Source: Vibrio hangzhouensis
Lineage (GTDB): Bacteria > Pseudomonadota > Gammaproteobacteria > Enterobacterales > Vibrionaceae
Direction of reading: 5' to 3'
Assembly: GCF_900107935.1 (NCBI RefSeq)
Contig: NZ_FNVG01000028.1
Span: 1 to 50,097, forward strand
Length of the DNA stretch: 50,097 nucleotides
The notes under the pieces were generated by a model, which searched no databases, had not been told where the DNA came from, and saw nothing but the letters and a program-made list of their open reading frames with translations. Position 1 is the stretch's first letter. Every line of letters begins with the position of its first letter. Made by a program: the position numbers and the translations under genes. Shown here piece after piece: positions 8,704 through 16,334 of this stretch.

Positions 8704-8705
8704 GG

Positions 8706-9569
8706 ATGTTTAACTTATTGCTAATTAATTATTACTCATGGGATGAGGTTTATAGGATAGTAAATGACTTTCACTCTTCTGATATGATATCAAAAATTGT
8801 GATTGTAGATAACTCTCATGAAACTAATCAGTTGTCAAGATTTAATACTTTTCTCGATAAGTTGGTTATTGTGTCAGCATTAAATAACTCTGGTTATTCA
8901 GGCGGTAATAATATTGGTTTTTGGGCTTTATCCAAGAACAAGGTTACAGGTGATATAATTATCTCAAATGGTGATATAAATATTTCGCCTGCTGTTGTGG
9001 ATTACGCCAGTAATATTTTCTGTACTAATAATGATATTGGTCAACTTTACTTTGAAACGTATGATAATGAAGGTAGGTTAATGTACAACACAATTCATTT
9101 AAATGGTTTGTTGCAAAAGTGGAATATAACAGATAATCGAACTGAACTCAGTTCATCAGATTATGCTGCCGGTTCATTTTTCGTTATTAGAAGAAGCATT
9201 GTAGACTTGTTTGAACGTATCTTTGATGAGCGTTATTTTATGTACTGGGAGGAGGTTGAATTGTCTTTGAATGTCAGAGCTCTTGGGTATAGAGTTGTTT
9301 GTTCTGAGCGCTATCATTTAATTAGGGATAATAATAGTCATGCTGCAGTTACTAATTCAATTTATTATATTGTTAGAAACTCCTTTATGATAAAAGAAAA
9401 GATAAAAGTTAGTTTTTTGAATAATTTGATTTTTTTTTTAAAAATGTTAATTACAACTGTTAAACTATCCGTGATGACTAGAAAACTAAGGCCTATTTCA
9501 CTGTTTACTCTTGGTTTTTTTCATGGATTAAAAGGTAAGTCAGGTAAGAATGAGCAAATACATAAGTAA
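8706..9569 (+). CDS. Family 2 glycosyltransferase
   Basis: A GT-A-fold glycosyltransferase of 287 aa. Visible features are the N-terminal LLLINYYSWDEV strand, IVIVDNSHE, the NNSGYSGGNNIGF block typical of rhamnosyltransferase-like GT2 proteins, SNGDINISP in the DxD region, and AAGSFFVIRRS with ERYFMYWEEVELSLNVRALG, where the glutamates would provide the catalytic base. The ATG at 8706 is chosen because AGAGG lies about 5 nt upstream. A GTG at 8700 overlapping the wzy stop is the alternative. The downstream gene overlaps its 3' end by 20 nt. Confidence 0.85.
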   Translation: MFNLLLINYYSWDEVYRIVNDFHSSDMISKIVIVDNSHETNQLSRFNTFLDKLVIVSALNNSGYSGGNNIGFWALSKNKVTGDIIISNGDINISPAVVDYASNIFCTNNDIGQLYFETYDNEGRLMYNTIHLNGLLQKWNITDNRTELSSSDYAAGSFFVIRRSIVDLFERIFDERYFMYWEEVELSLNVRALGYRVVCSERYHLIRDNNSHAAVTNSIYYIVRNSFMIKEKIKVSFLNNLIFFLKMLITTVKLSVMTRKLRPISLFTLGFFHGLKGKSGKNEQIHK

Positions 9570-10617
9570 ATGTTATGTTGTAAGATCTCTTCCCTTGGTT
9601 AGAGATTCAAGATTACAGCGTTACAATGAATTTCTTGATGAAGATGTTGTTTATATAACCTGGGAGGATCACGATAAATGTAATAAGTTTCTTAGGTTTG
9701 GGAGAAAAGACTATCATCTTGTTATATCTTACCCTCTGTTTCTATTAAGACTTTTTGTGTTGTCACTATTTAAAATGAGGAAACAAGATAAAGTTATTTG
9801 TATGGATCTAGATACTTATATTCCAATTAAACTCGCAGGTATGTTTAAGAGGATAAAGATTTACTTAGATATAGTGGATCCAATTGCAGAAACAAAGTTT
9901 CGTAACTTCGCTTATCCTAAGTTATTTGATTGGATAGAGTGTTTTATTGTTTCAAAAAGCTCTCGAGTTATTCTTCCTGGTAAATCTAGAATTGATTACT
10001 ATTTAGATAAGTTATCGCTTACTTCGTTAACACTTTCAACAACACCGTTGATTTGTGAAAATGTACCTAAAATTAATCGTTCTGATAAATTTCCTGTTTT
10101 TAATGAAAACTCTAATAACGGAATTCGTATCGGTTATTTCGGTTCTTTGGATGATACACGTGGTATTTTAGAGCTGATTGGTTTTTTCAAAAACAGGCCT
10201 GATTTCAGAATTTTAATTGCAGGAATGGGAAGTCTAGATGACAAAATTAAACAGCTATCAACTGAAATTGATAACCTAACTTTTCTTGGTAAATATGAAC
10301 CAGTGGAGATTCAAAGATTATACTCATATGTTGATTTTGTTTGGGCTTATTATTCCCCAGAGGTTTTTTTGCATAAATATGCATGTCCAAACAAATACTA
10401 TGAGCATTTAGCTTTTAAGGTTCCTATTATCGTTAATGAAATCATTCCACAGTCGCAGAAAATTTTACAAATGAATACTGGTATTGTGATTGATAATGAG
10501 TTGGATGATAATTGTTTTTCAAAAATGAGCGATATGATTCTTAACTATTCCTATCAGTTAAGTGATTTTGATGTATGGGAAAAAGAGTATTCAAATTATT
10601 CTTTTTCAATAGATTAA
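9550..10617 (+). CDS. GT-B-fold (family 4-like) glycosyltransferase
   Basis: A 355-aa protein. The C-terminal half is recognisable as GT4-like: IRIGYFGSLDDTRGILELIGFF, LIAGMGSLDDKIKQL, LTFLGKYEPVEIQRLYSYVDFVWAYY, and CPNKYYEHLAFKVPIIVNE, where the usual E-x7-E region is modified. The N-terminal half has VICMDLDTYIPIKLAGMFK and KIYLDIVDP. It overlaps the preceding GT2 gene by 20 nt and is the last gene of the AT-rich block; kdsA follows 13 nt later with a clear change in base composition. Sugar specificity is unknown. Confidence 0.8.
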   Translation: MSKYISKCYVVRSLPLVRDSRLQRYNEFLDEDVVYITWEDHDKCNKFLRFGRKDYHLVISYPLFLLRLFVLSLFKMRKQDKVICMDLDTYIPIKLAGMFKRIKIYLDIVDPIAETKFRNFAYPKLFDWIECFIVSKSSRVILPGKSRIDYYLDKLSLTSLTLSTTPLICENVPKINRSDKFPVFNENSNNGIRIGYFGSLDDTRGILELIGFFKNRPDFRILIAGMGSLDDKIKQLSTEIDNLTFLGKYEPVEIQRLYSYVDFVWAYYSPEVFLHKYACPNKYYEHLAFKVPIIVNEIIPQSQKILQMNTGIVIDNELDDNCFSKMSDMILNYSYQLSDFDVWEKEYSNYSFSID

Positions 10618-10630
10618 CTTTGGAGTAACT

Positions 10631-11428
10631 ATGTTTTTAATTGCAGGCCCTTGTGTGATCGAATCTGAAGGTTTAGTTATTGATACTTTTGGCCGTTTAC
10701 AAGAAATTACTACTAAACTTGGTATCGACTATATCGCTAAGTCATCTTTCACGAAGGCTAATCGATCATCAGCAACAGCGTTTACTGGTCCTGGCCTTGA
10801 AGAAGGTTTGAAAATAATACAAAAAGCTAAGGATCAACTTGGTGTTAAAGTCATAACAGATGTTCATGAAGATACGCCTCTTGATGAAGTTGCTTCTGTC
10901 GTTGATGTACTACAAACCCCAGCTTTTCTGGTTAGGCAGACCGGTTTCATTCAACGCGTAGCTTCCATGGGCAAACCAGTGAATATCAAGAAAGGGCAAT
11001 GGATGCATCCAAGTGATATGGCTCCGGTCGTTGAAAAATGTCGTGCTGTAGGTAATGAAGATATCTGGTTGTGTGACCGAGGCACTAGCTTCGGATTTGG
11101 TCAGTTAATTAACTATATGCCAGGTTTGACTATCATGAAAGAGACCGGATGCAAGGTTGTCATGGATGCTACACATAGCGTTCAAATGCCTGGAACTTTG
11201 AATGGTTCGACCGGCGGTAATCGCTATCACGTTCCTGCCATTGCACGAGCGGCTGTAGCCGTTGGCATTGACGGTTTATTTATGGAAACCCATCCTGATC
11301 CAGATAATGCACTTTGTGATGGTCCGAATATGTTGCCGCTTAAACATATGAAAGAGCTTCTTGAAACCTTGCTAGAAATTGATCAGGTAGTAAATAAGCG
11401 CCCATTTATTGAATCAAAGTTGGTTTAA
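10631..11428 (+). CDS. kdsA: 3-deoxy-8-phosphooctulonate synthase (Kdo-8-P synthase)
   Basis: It condenses phosphoenolpyruvate with arabinose-5-phosphate to give Kdo-8-phosphate. At 265 aa it is shorter at the N-terminus than E. coli KdsA and resembles the Aquifex form. Motifs: IAGPCVIES at 4-12, KSSFTKANRSS, GPGLEEGL, DVHED, QTPAFLVRQT, NIKKGQWM, CDRGTSFGFGQL, MDATHSVQMPG and METHPDPDNALCDGPNMLPL. Cys8 in GPCVIES sits where metal-dependent KdsA enzymes have a metal-binding cysteine and E. coli has asparagine, so a metal-dependent enzyme is expected. GGAG lies 8 nt before the ATG. It is the first gene of a tight four-gene Kdo cassette, probably a second copy dedicated to the surface glycan since core LPS needs its own kdsA. 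Confidence 0.94.
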   Translation: MFLIAGPCVIESEGLVIDTFGRLQEITTKLGIDYIAKSSFTKANRSSATAFTGPGLEEGLKIIQKAKDQLGVKVITDVHEDTPLDEVASVVDVLQTPAFLVRQTGFIQRVASMGKPVNIKKGQWMHPSDMAPVVEKCRAVGNEDIWLCDRGTSFGFGQLINYMPGLTIMKETGCKVVMDATHSVQMPGTLNGSTGGNRYHVPAIARAAVAVGIDGLFMETHPDPDNALCDGPNMLPLKHMKELLETLLEIDQVVNKRPFIESKLV

Positions 11429-11430
11429 AT

Positions 11431-11991
11431 ATGGCGCTAGTGACAAACAAACCAATAAAAATGGTTCTGTTTGATGTAGATGGTGTCATGACAGATGGCA
11501 CTATTTATATGGCAGAATCCGGCGAATTCATTAAAGCGTTTAATGTTAAAGATGGCTTAGCCATCGAGTTGTTACGGGCCCACGGAATAAAGTCCGGTGT
11601 TATTTCGGGTAAAGCGAGTCCCGCACTAACAAAGCGCTGCCAACAACTCGGGTTTGATGTAATTGAAACTGGCTGCAAACATAAGCTTCCTAAACTGGTA
11701 GAAATTTGTGGTCGTTTTGATATTGCTGCAGACGAAATAGCTTTTTGTGGTGATGATGTGCTTGATTTGCCTATTATGAGCCAATGTGGCTTGTCAGTGG
11801 CTCCAGCGGATGCTCACCAATTGGTCTTAGCCGAAGCCAACTGGATCTCTCAATGTAACGGTGGTTTTGGAATGGTCCGGGATTTTGTTGATCACTTACT
11901 CATAATACAAAGTGGTCTTCAGCTAAAAGAGGTCTACCAACCGCTGTTGAACAAAATTGCGTTAGACGACCTTAAAGGTATTGAGCAATGA
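11431..11991 (+). CDS. kdsC: 3-deoxy-8-phosphooctulonate phosphatase (Kdo-8-P phosphatase)
   Basis: A 186-aa HAD-superfamily phosphatase of the cap-less, tetramer-forming type. Motif I is VLFDVDGVMTDG (nucleophile and acid/base aspartates), motif II is the ISGK segment, motif III the lysine in CKHKLPKL, and motif IV FCGDDVLDLPIM. It removes phosphate from Kdo-8-P, the third step of the pathway. It starts 2 nt after kdsA and overlaps kdsB by 4 nt (ATGA), so the cassette is translationally coupled. Length and motif set match KdsC fully. Confidence 0.93.
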   Translation: MALVTNKPIKMVLFDVDGVMTDGTIYMAESGEFIKAFNVKDGLAIELLRAHGIKSGVISGKASPALTKRCQQLGFDVIETGCKHKLPKLVEICGRFDIAADEIAFCGDDVLDLPIMSQCGLSVAPADAHQLVLAEANWISQCNGGFGMVRDFVDHLLIIQSGLQLKEVYQPLLNKIALDDLKGIEQ

Positions 11992-12737
11992 GTACTGAAC
12001 TAAAAGTGGTTATACCTGCTCGTTTTGGTTCCTCTCGCCTTCCTGGAAAACCCTTACTTCAACTTTGTGGTAAACCGATCTTCTGGCATGTGTTCCAGCG
12101 TGCAGTTGAGGCAGGAGTGTCACCCGAAGATATTGTGGTAGCAACAGATGATGACCGTATCTTCTCAAAAGCATCTCAATTGTCTATACCTTGTGTTATG
12201 ACAGATGCAGATCATGCCAGCGGAACTGATAGGTTAAATGAGGTTGCGACTCAGCTTGGCTGGGATGATGAGACATTAGTCATCAATGTTCAGGGAGATG
12301 AGCCATTAATTCCGAGCTCGCTGATACGGCAGCTCATTGCTTTTACCAAAGAGAGCTCCTTATTTGACATTACAACGGCTATTTCACCGATACATTCTAT
12401 TGAAGATGTGAATAATCCAAATATTGTTAAAGTAGCCATGGGTCAATGTAGCCGAGCTGTTTATTTCTCACGTTCGGCGATTCCATTTAATCGTGACCAA
12501 CCTGAATCTATTGACTCAGTCTTTCGACATATAGGTATTTACGCTTATTCTGTAAAAATCCTTCGAAAATTCTGTCAATCTCCAGAATCAACAGTAGAGC
12601 AATTGGAAAAGCTTGAGCAATTGCGTGCTTTGAGCAATGGTCTTTCCATTGGAGCAACGATTGTTGAACATGCTCCACCTCACGGTATTGATACCGAGCA
12701 AGATTATCTAAACGTTAAAGCTATAATGGAAAACTAA
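11988..12737 (+). CDS. kdsB: CMP-Kdo synthetase (3-deoxy-manno-octulosonate cytidylyltransferase)
   Basis: It activates Kdo with CTP to CMP-Kdo, the donor for Kdo transferases. The 249-aa protein has the family length. Motifs: VVIPARFGSSRLPGKPL at the nucleotide-binding loop, ATDDDRI, HASGTDRLNEVA, NVQGDEPLI with metal-binding aspartate, SRSAIPFNR, and HIGIYAYS followed by EQLEQLRAL-type residues near the end. The start overlaps the kdsC stop. With the putative beta-Kdo transferase at 6.1-7.5 kb it would make a complete Kdo-addition route within one locus. Confidence 0.95.
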   Translation: MSTELKVVIPARFGSSRLPGKPLLQLCGKPIFWHVFQRAVEAGVSPEDIVVATDDDRIFSKASQLSIPCVMTDADHASGTDRLNEVATQLGWDDETLVINVQGDEPLIPSSLIRQLIAFTKESSLFDITTAISPIHSIEDVNNPNIVKVAMGQCSRAVYFSRSAIPFNRDQPESIDSVFRHIGIYAYSVKILRKFCQSPESTVEQLEKLEQLRALSNGLSIGATIVEHAPPHGIDTEQDYLNVKAIMEN

Positions 12738-12738
12738 C

Positions 12739-13665
12739 ATGTCAGTAATTGATCGCGCTAGGGAAGTTATCCGCACAGAAATTGTGGGGTTAGAATATAT
12801 GGCTACACAGTTGGGCCAGTCGTTTGAAGTTGCTATCGAAGCAATCTTAAACACCAAAGGTCGCACCATTATTTGTGGTATGGGTAAGTCGGGGATTATT
12901 GGTAAAAAAATTGCTGCCTCATTTGCAAGCACAGGAACCGCCGGGTTTTTCATGCACCCCGGGGAAGCATTTCATGGTGACTTAGGCATGGTTAAGTCAG
13001 AGGACGTTTTCATTGCGATTTCGAACTCTGGTGAAACCGATGAGGTTTTGAAACTGCTTCCGTTCCTACGAGATAATGGAAACTTTATCATTTCTATGAC
13101 AGGGCGCCCTGATTCTACCCTGGCAAAAGCTGCGCACTGCAATTTGGATATTTCTGTTCCTCAAGAAGCATGCCCATTGCAGCTTGCCCCTACTGCCTCT
13201 ACTACAGCAACATTGGCTATGGGAGATGCTTTGACTATTTGCTTAATGGAAGAGCGTAACTTTAAGCCCGAGAACTTTGCTCGCTTTCACCCTGGGGGAA
13301 GTCTAGGTCGTCGTCTACTTGGAAAGGTCAGAGATGAGATGGTCTCTGTTGGTCTACCAATTGTGGAGCCAGGTGCCTCTTTTAAAGACGTAATTAACGT
13401 TATCTCAAGTGGTCAGCTTGGACTTGCAGTGATTATCGACACTCCTGAGATGGCGATCATTACTGATGGTGATTTACGTCGTGCGATGGAATCCAGTGGT
13501 AAGGATGTATTTGATCTAAATGCTATGGATGTAGCAACGTTCAATCCTGTTTCTACGTCATCGGAAGCTAGCATCCAATCGGCGTATAACTTAATGGACG
13601 AAAAAAAGGTTAACGCTCTGTTGGTAACTGAAAGCGATAAATTAGTCGGATTTTTGAAGAAGTAA
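12739..13665 (+). CDS. kdsD: Arabinose-5-phosphate isomerase (KdsD/KpsF type)
   Basis: It converts ribulose-5-phosphate to arabinose-5-phosphate, the first step toward Kdo. The 308-aa protein has an N-terminal SIS domain (IICGMGKSGIIGKKIAASFASTG, HPGEAFHGDLGMV, ISNSGETDEVL, APTASTTATLAMGDAL, FHPGGSLGRRLL) and two CBS motifs toward the C-terminus. E. coli KdsD and KpsF are about 20 residues longer and end in an HDLLRAG-type helix. Here the protein stops at LVGFLKK, so the last CBS element looks clipped. The stop lies 63 nt before a galU fragment, at a rearranged junction, so truncation by recombination is possible. The catalytic SIS domain is complete. Confidence 0.9.
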   Translation: MSVIDRAREVIRTEIVGLEYMATQLGQSFEVAIEAILNTKGRTIICGMGKSGIIGKKIAASFASTGTAGFFMHPGEAFHGDLGMVKSEDVFIAISNSGETDEVLKLLPFLRDNGNFIISMTGRPDSTLAKAAHCNLDISVPQEACPLQLAPTASTTATLAMGDALTICLMEERNFKPENFARFHPGGSLGRRLLGKVRDEMVSVGLPIVEPGASFKDVINVISSGQLGLAVIIDTPEMAIITDGDLRRAMESSGKDVFDLNAMDVATFNPVSTSSEASIQSAYNLMDEKKVNALLVTESDKLVGFLKK

Positions 13666-13728
13666 TGGAGTTCTTCAGTGTACTAGGCGTTTAAACCTTA
13701 AGCCTAAATCATCAGGAGTCCTAAACAG

Positions 13729-13799
13729 GATCAAGCACTGCTTATTCCCCGCCGCAGGCTACGGTACTCGCTTTCTCCCCGCCACTAAATCCATGCCCA
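13729..13799 (+). pseudogene. 5' fragment of galU
   Basis: These 71 bp match codons 1-24 of the intact galU at 15021 with about five substitutions (66 of 71 bases identical by eye). The encoded residues IKHCLFPAAGYGTRFLPATK are the same, but the ATG is changed to AGG. The match ends abruptly at 13800, where the RAYT-associated sequence begins. It is a dead, divergent partial galU copy marking an old recombination or insertion point. Confidence 0.9.
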
Positions 13800-13811
13800 T
13801 AGGGGTAAAAG

Positions 13812-13949
13812 GGGTCAGAGTCATTTAACCCTGTTCGGTAAGCGTTACAAAAGTATGAATTCCTTCGCTACACCTCTAATCTTGGCGTTACTTTACTCGT
13901 ACATTGATGTGTGTCTTTAGATAGTTAGTCAGTGAGTTTACTCTGACCC
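13812..13949. repeat. 10-bp inverted repeat upstream of the RAYT gene
   Basis: GGGTCAGAGT at 13812-13821 and its exact reverse complement ACTCTGACCC at 13940-13949 frame a 118-bp segment that ends 14 nt before the RAYT start codon. Such GGGTCAGAGT/ACTCTGACCC pairs commonly accompany RAYT genes and probably belong to the mobile unit. No third copy is seen after the gene. Confidence 0.6.
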
Positions 13950-13963
13950 TATTTGAGATACAT

Positions 13964-14656
13964 ATGTCAAGAAAACTAAGGTACGCCCCGATTGGTATTG
14001 CACAACATGTTATTCAACGTGGCAATAACCGACAGGTTTGCTTCTGTAATGATGAGGATATGCTGGCGTATCTAGAATGGCTCAAGCAGTATGCAGATAA
14101 ATATCAAGTACACATCCACGCTTGGGTTCTGATGACAAATCATGTTCATCTGCTTTGTACTCCTCATAGTCAATCTGGCGTTTCCAAAATGATGCAGTCA
14201 TTAGGTCGAAGCTATGTCTACTATTTCAATAAACGCTACAAGCGGTCTGGTACGCTTTGGGAAGGGCGATTCAAATCTGCGTTGGTCGACAGTGAAAACT
14301 ACCTGTTTCAACTGTACAAATATATTGAGTTGAATCCCGTTGCGGCGGGAATGGTCAATGTGGCCGCGGATTATAAATGGAGCAGTTACAAAACCAACGC
14401 ACTTGGCAAGGCATCGAAATTGATAAAGCCGCATCCAAACTATTTGTTGCTTGGTAAAGATCTAAACTCAAGGCTTGAAGGTTATCGTTCACTCTTCGGT
14501 AAACCACTATCTCAAAGTGCAAGTCATACCATTAAAACAGCCACCGAGTCGAGTTTAGCGATTGGCAGTAATAGATTTCTAGAACAGATCGAAGCTTTAA
14601 CTGGCCAATCATTTCGTATTCGCAACCGTGGTAGGCCATCGAGCGAGTGCGGTTAA
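13964..14656 (+). CDS. REP-associated tyrosine transposase (RAYT, Y1_Tnp family)
   Basis: A 230-aa single-strand DNA transposase related to IS200/IS605 TnpA. The N-terminal domain has YAPIGIAQHVIQRGNNRQVCF, the HUH-type metal motif in MTNHVHLLCTPH, a glycine/arginine segment GTLWEGRFKSALV, and the tyrosine region YLFQLYKYIELNPVAAGMV with the catalytic tyrosine. The C-terminal part (ALTGQSFRIRNRGRPSSE) is typical of stand-alone RAYTs. RAYTs act on REP hairpins, and this window carries eleven complete REP-like units. The gene is intact and sits between a galU 5' fragment and a ugd 3' fragment. Confidence 0.92.
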   Translation: MSRKLRYAPIGIAQHVIQRGNNRQVCFCNDEDMLAYLEWLKQYADKYQVHIHAWVLMTNHVHLLCTPHSQSGVSKMMQSLGRSYVYYFNKRYKRSGTLWEGRFKSALVDSENYLFQLYKYIELNPVAAGMVNVAADYKWSSYKTNALGKASKLIKPHPNYLLLGKDLNSRLEGYRSLFGKPLSQSASHTIKTATESSLAIGSNRFLEQIEALTGQSFRIRNRGRPSSECG

Positions 14657-14757
14657 AATCAAGCTACTAGGTAGTTAAAACCACTCGAATAGTGAAAACA
14701 GTCTCCAACGAATTGCCAAAGCAGTTCGTTCCAAAACTATCTAAGTGGTCTTATTTT

Positions 14758-14913
14758 ACTAAAGGAAGAGAGTTCTTCCACTCAGAAGTGTTAACCGACT
14801 TGTCCGAGTTTAAGTCTCGCTCCGATGTGATTGTGTCAAATCGCATGGCGGAAGAGCTTTTAGATGTAGAAGACAAGGTCTATACCCGAGATTTGTTTAA
14901 CGGTGACAAGTAA
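14758..14913 (+). pseudogene. 3' fragment of a UDP-glucose 6-dehydrogenase gene
   Basis: The frame ends with EFFHSEVL..., SNRMAEELLDVEDKV and YTRDLF, collinear with the last 46 residues of the intact Ugd at 43312 (HFFHSRVI..., SNRMLPELADVADKV, YTRDLF). By eye about half the residues are identical, so it comes from a different ugd allele and is not a recent copy. An ATG at 14692 opens the frame, but the sequence before about 14758 does not resemble Ugd. A normal terminator follows the stop codon, as after an intact ugd. Confidence 0.85.
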
Positions 14914-14937
14914 ACCATAACCCAGTGGACTGAAAAG

Positions 14938-14967
14938 GAGCAGCGAGTATTTCTTGCTGCTCTTTTT
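14938..14967 (+). terminator. Rho-independent terminator after the ugd remnant
   Basis: GAGCAGC (14938-14944) pairs with GCTGCTC (14956-14962) across an 11-nt loop and is followed by TTTTT. An A-run precedes the stem. It would have ended the ugd transcript and now separates the RAYT scar from galU. Confidence 0.85.
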
Positions 14968-15020
14968 GTATCTAACTTTGGGGCACAACAATTATTATTT
15001 TAAATACAAGAGACAACGTT

Positions 15021-15902
15021 ATGATCAAACACTGCTTATTCCCTGCCGCAGGCTACGGCACTCGCTTTCTTCCCGCCACTAAATCCATGCCTAAAGAAAT
15101 GATGCCAGTAGTCAACAAACCATTGATTGAGTACGGCGTCGAAGAGGCGATTCAGGCGGGCATGAACCATATGGCGATTGTCACCGGGCGTGGCAAGCAC
15201 ACCCTGATGGATCACTTCGATAAAAATTACGAACTGGAACATCAAATCAGCGGAAGCTCGAAAGAGTCGCTGCTTACCGATATTCGCTCATTGATTGATT
15301 CAGCTTCTTATACCTATATTCGTCAACGTGAAATGAAAGGGCTAGGGCATGCCATTCTCACCGGCAAAGAACTGATTGGCGACAATCCTTTTGCGGTGGT
15401 GTTGGCCGACGACCTTTGTGTTAACGAAGAGCAAGGCGTACTGGCGCAAATGGTGGCGCTGTACAACAAATTCCGCTGCTCGATTGTCGCTGTGGAAGAA
15501 GTACCAGAGACCGAAACTCATAAGTATGGCGTTATTGCTGGCGAACAGCTTAAAGATAATTTGTTCCGCGTCGATAATATGGTCGAAAAGCCAGAGTCCG
15601 GTACTGCGCCAAGTAACCTGGCCATTATCGGCCGCTATATTCTGACACCAGATATTTTCGAACATATCGAGAATACCGAGCCGGGTAAAGGCGGTGAAAT
15701 CCAGATCACCGATGCCCTTTTAAAGCAGGCGCAGCAAGGCTGTGTGATGGCTTATAAGTTTAAAGGTAAGCGTTTTGATTGCGGCAGCGTTGAAGGCTAT
15801 ATGGAAGCGACTAACTACTGTTATCACAACCTTTACCTCAGTTCGCAAGCTGGCGACCAGAGCAAAGTAAAGCAAGACTCGAAAGCTCTGTCGGCGGCAT
15901 AA
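15021..15902 (+). CDS. galU: UTP-glucose-1-phosphate uridylyltransferase
   Basis: It makes UDP-glucose, the precursor for Ugd (43.3 kb) and for many surface sugars. The 293-aa protein has the normal length. Motifs: FPAAGYGTRFLPATKSMPKEMMPVVNKPLIEY (UTP-binding and catalytic loop, split here by function), VEEAIQAG, IRQREMKGLGHAIL, FAVVLADDL with metal-binding aspartate, VEKPESGTAPSNLAIIGRYIL, and GKGGEIQITDAL. The start follows AGAGACAACGTT with a modest ribosome site. A truncated galU copy lies 1.3 kb upstream. Confidence 0.96.
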   Translation: MIKHCLFPAAGYGTRFLPATKSMPKEMMPVVNKPLIEYGVEEAIQAGMNHMAIVTGRGKHTLMDHFDKNYELEHQISGSSKESLLTDIRSLIDSASYTYIRQREMKGLGHAILTGKELIGDNPFAVVLADDLCVNEEQGVLAQMVALYNKFRCSIVAVEEVPETETHKYGVIAGEQLKDNLFRVDNMVEKPESGTAPSNLAIIGRYILTPDIFEHIENTEPGKGGEIQITDALLKQAQQGCVMAYKFKGKRFDCGSVEGYMEATNYCYHNLYLSSQAGDQSKVKQDSKALSAA

Positions 15903-16334
15903 AAACAATGCGTGGTGCCTGGTTGGCCTAATATCGCTCTATTACGGCATTGGCAGTATTTGCAACCATGAACTAAGAGCCCAAACAGTATCTCTTGGCC
16001 TTTATGAAATATAGAGGCCATTGGTTACTTTATTAGGGCTCACTCTATCACCCTTTAGCCTTCCAGTTGCAACTACCTGTGCGAATCTTGAATTTCGTCT
16101 ATGTAAATACAGGGCATAACGCTAAGCTTAAGATGCTGTTATCCTTACTTCCTTAATGAACCCTGAGATTCCTAGGCGATATCCTAGTGACGTATATGTT
16201 TGGTGACGCGGGAGTTTTTTTGCAGAAATATCGCGCTTTCTCATAGGTCTTATGCCGTGCATGGTCATTTTGCTATTATGGAAAACTCGTATGCGGTTTT
16301 CTTAAGTTCAACCTTTTAGCTAGGAGCGTCGATC
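15903..16334. other. Non-coding gap with a structured galU 3' end
   Basis: No plausible gene is seen in these 432 bp. Just after galU a 10-bp hairpin with one G-U pair (15996-16005 with 16011-16020) sits inside an outer GAGCCC/GGGCTC pair (15977-15982 with 16036-16041). Since only a T-rich, not T-only, stretch follows, it is a possible terminator or processing structure. The remainder would carry the promoter of the sulfate operon, but I could not identify boxes with confidence. Confidence 0.5.
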
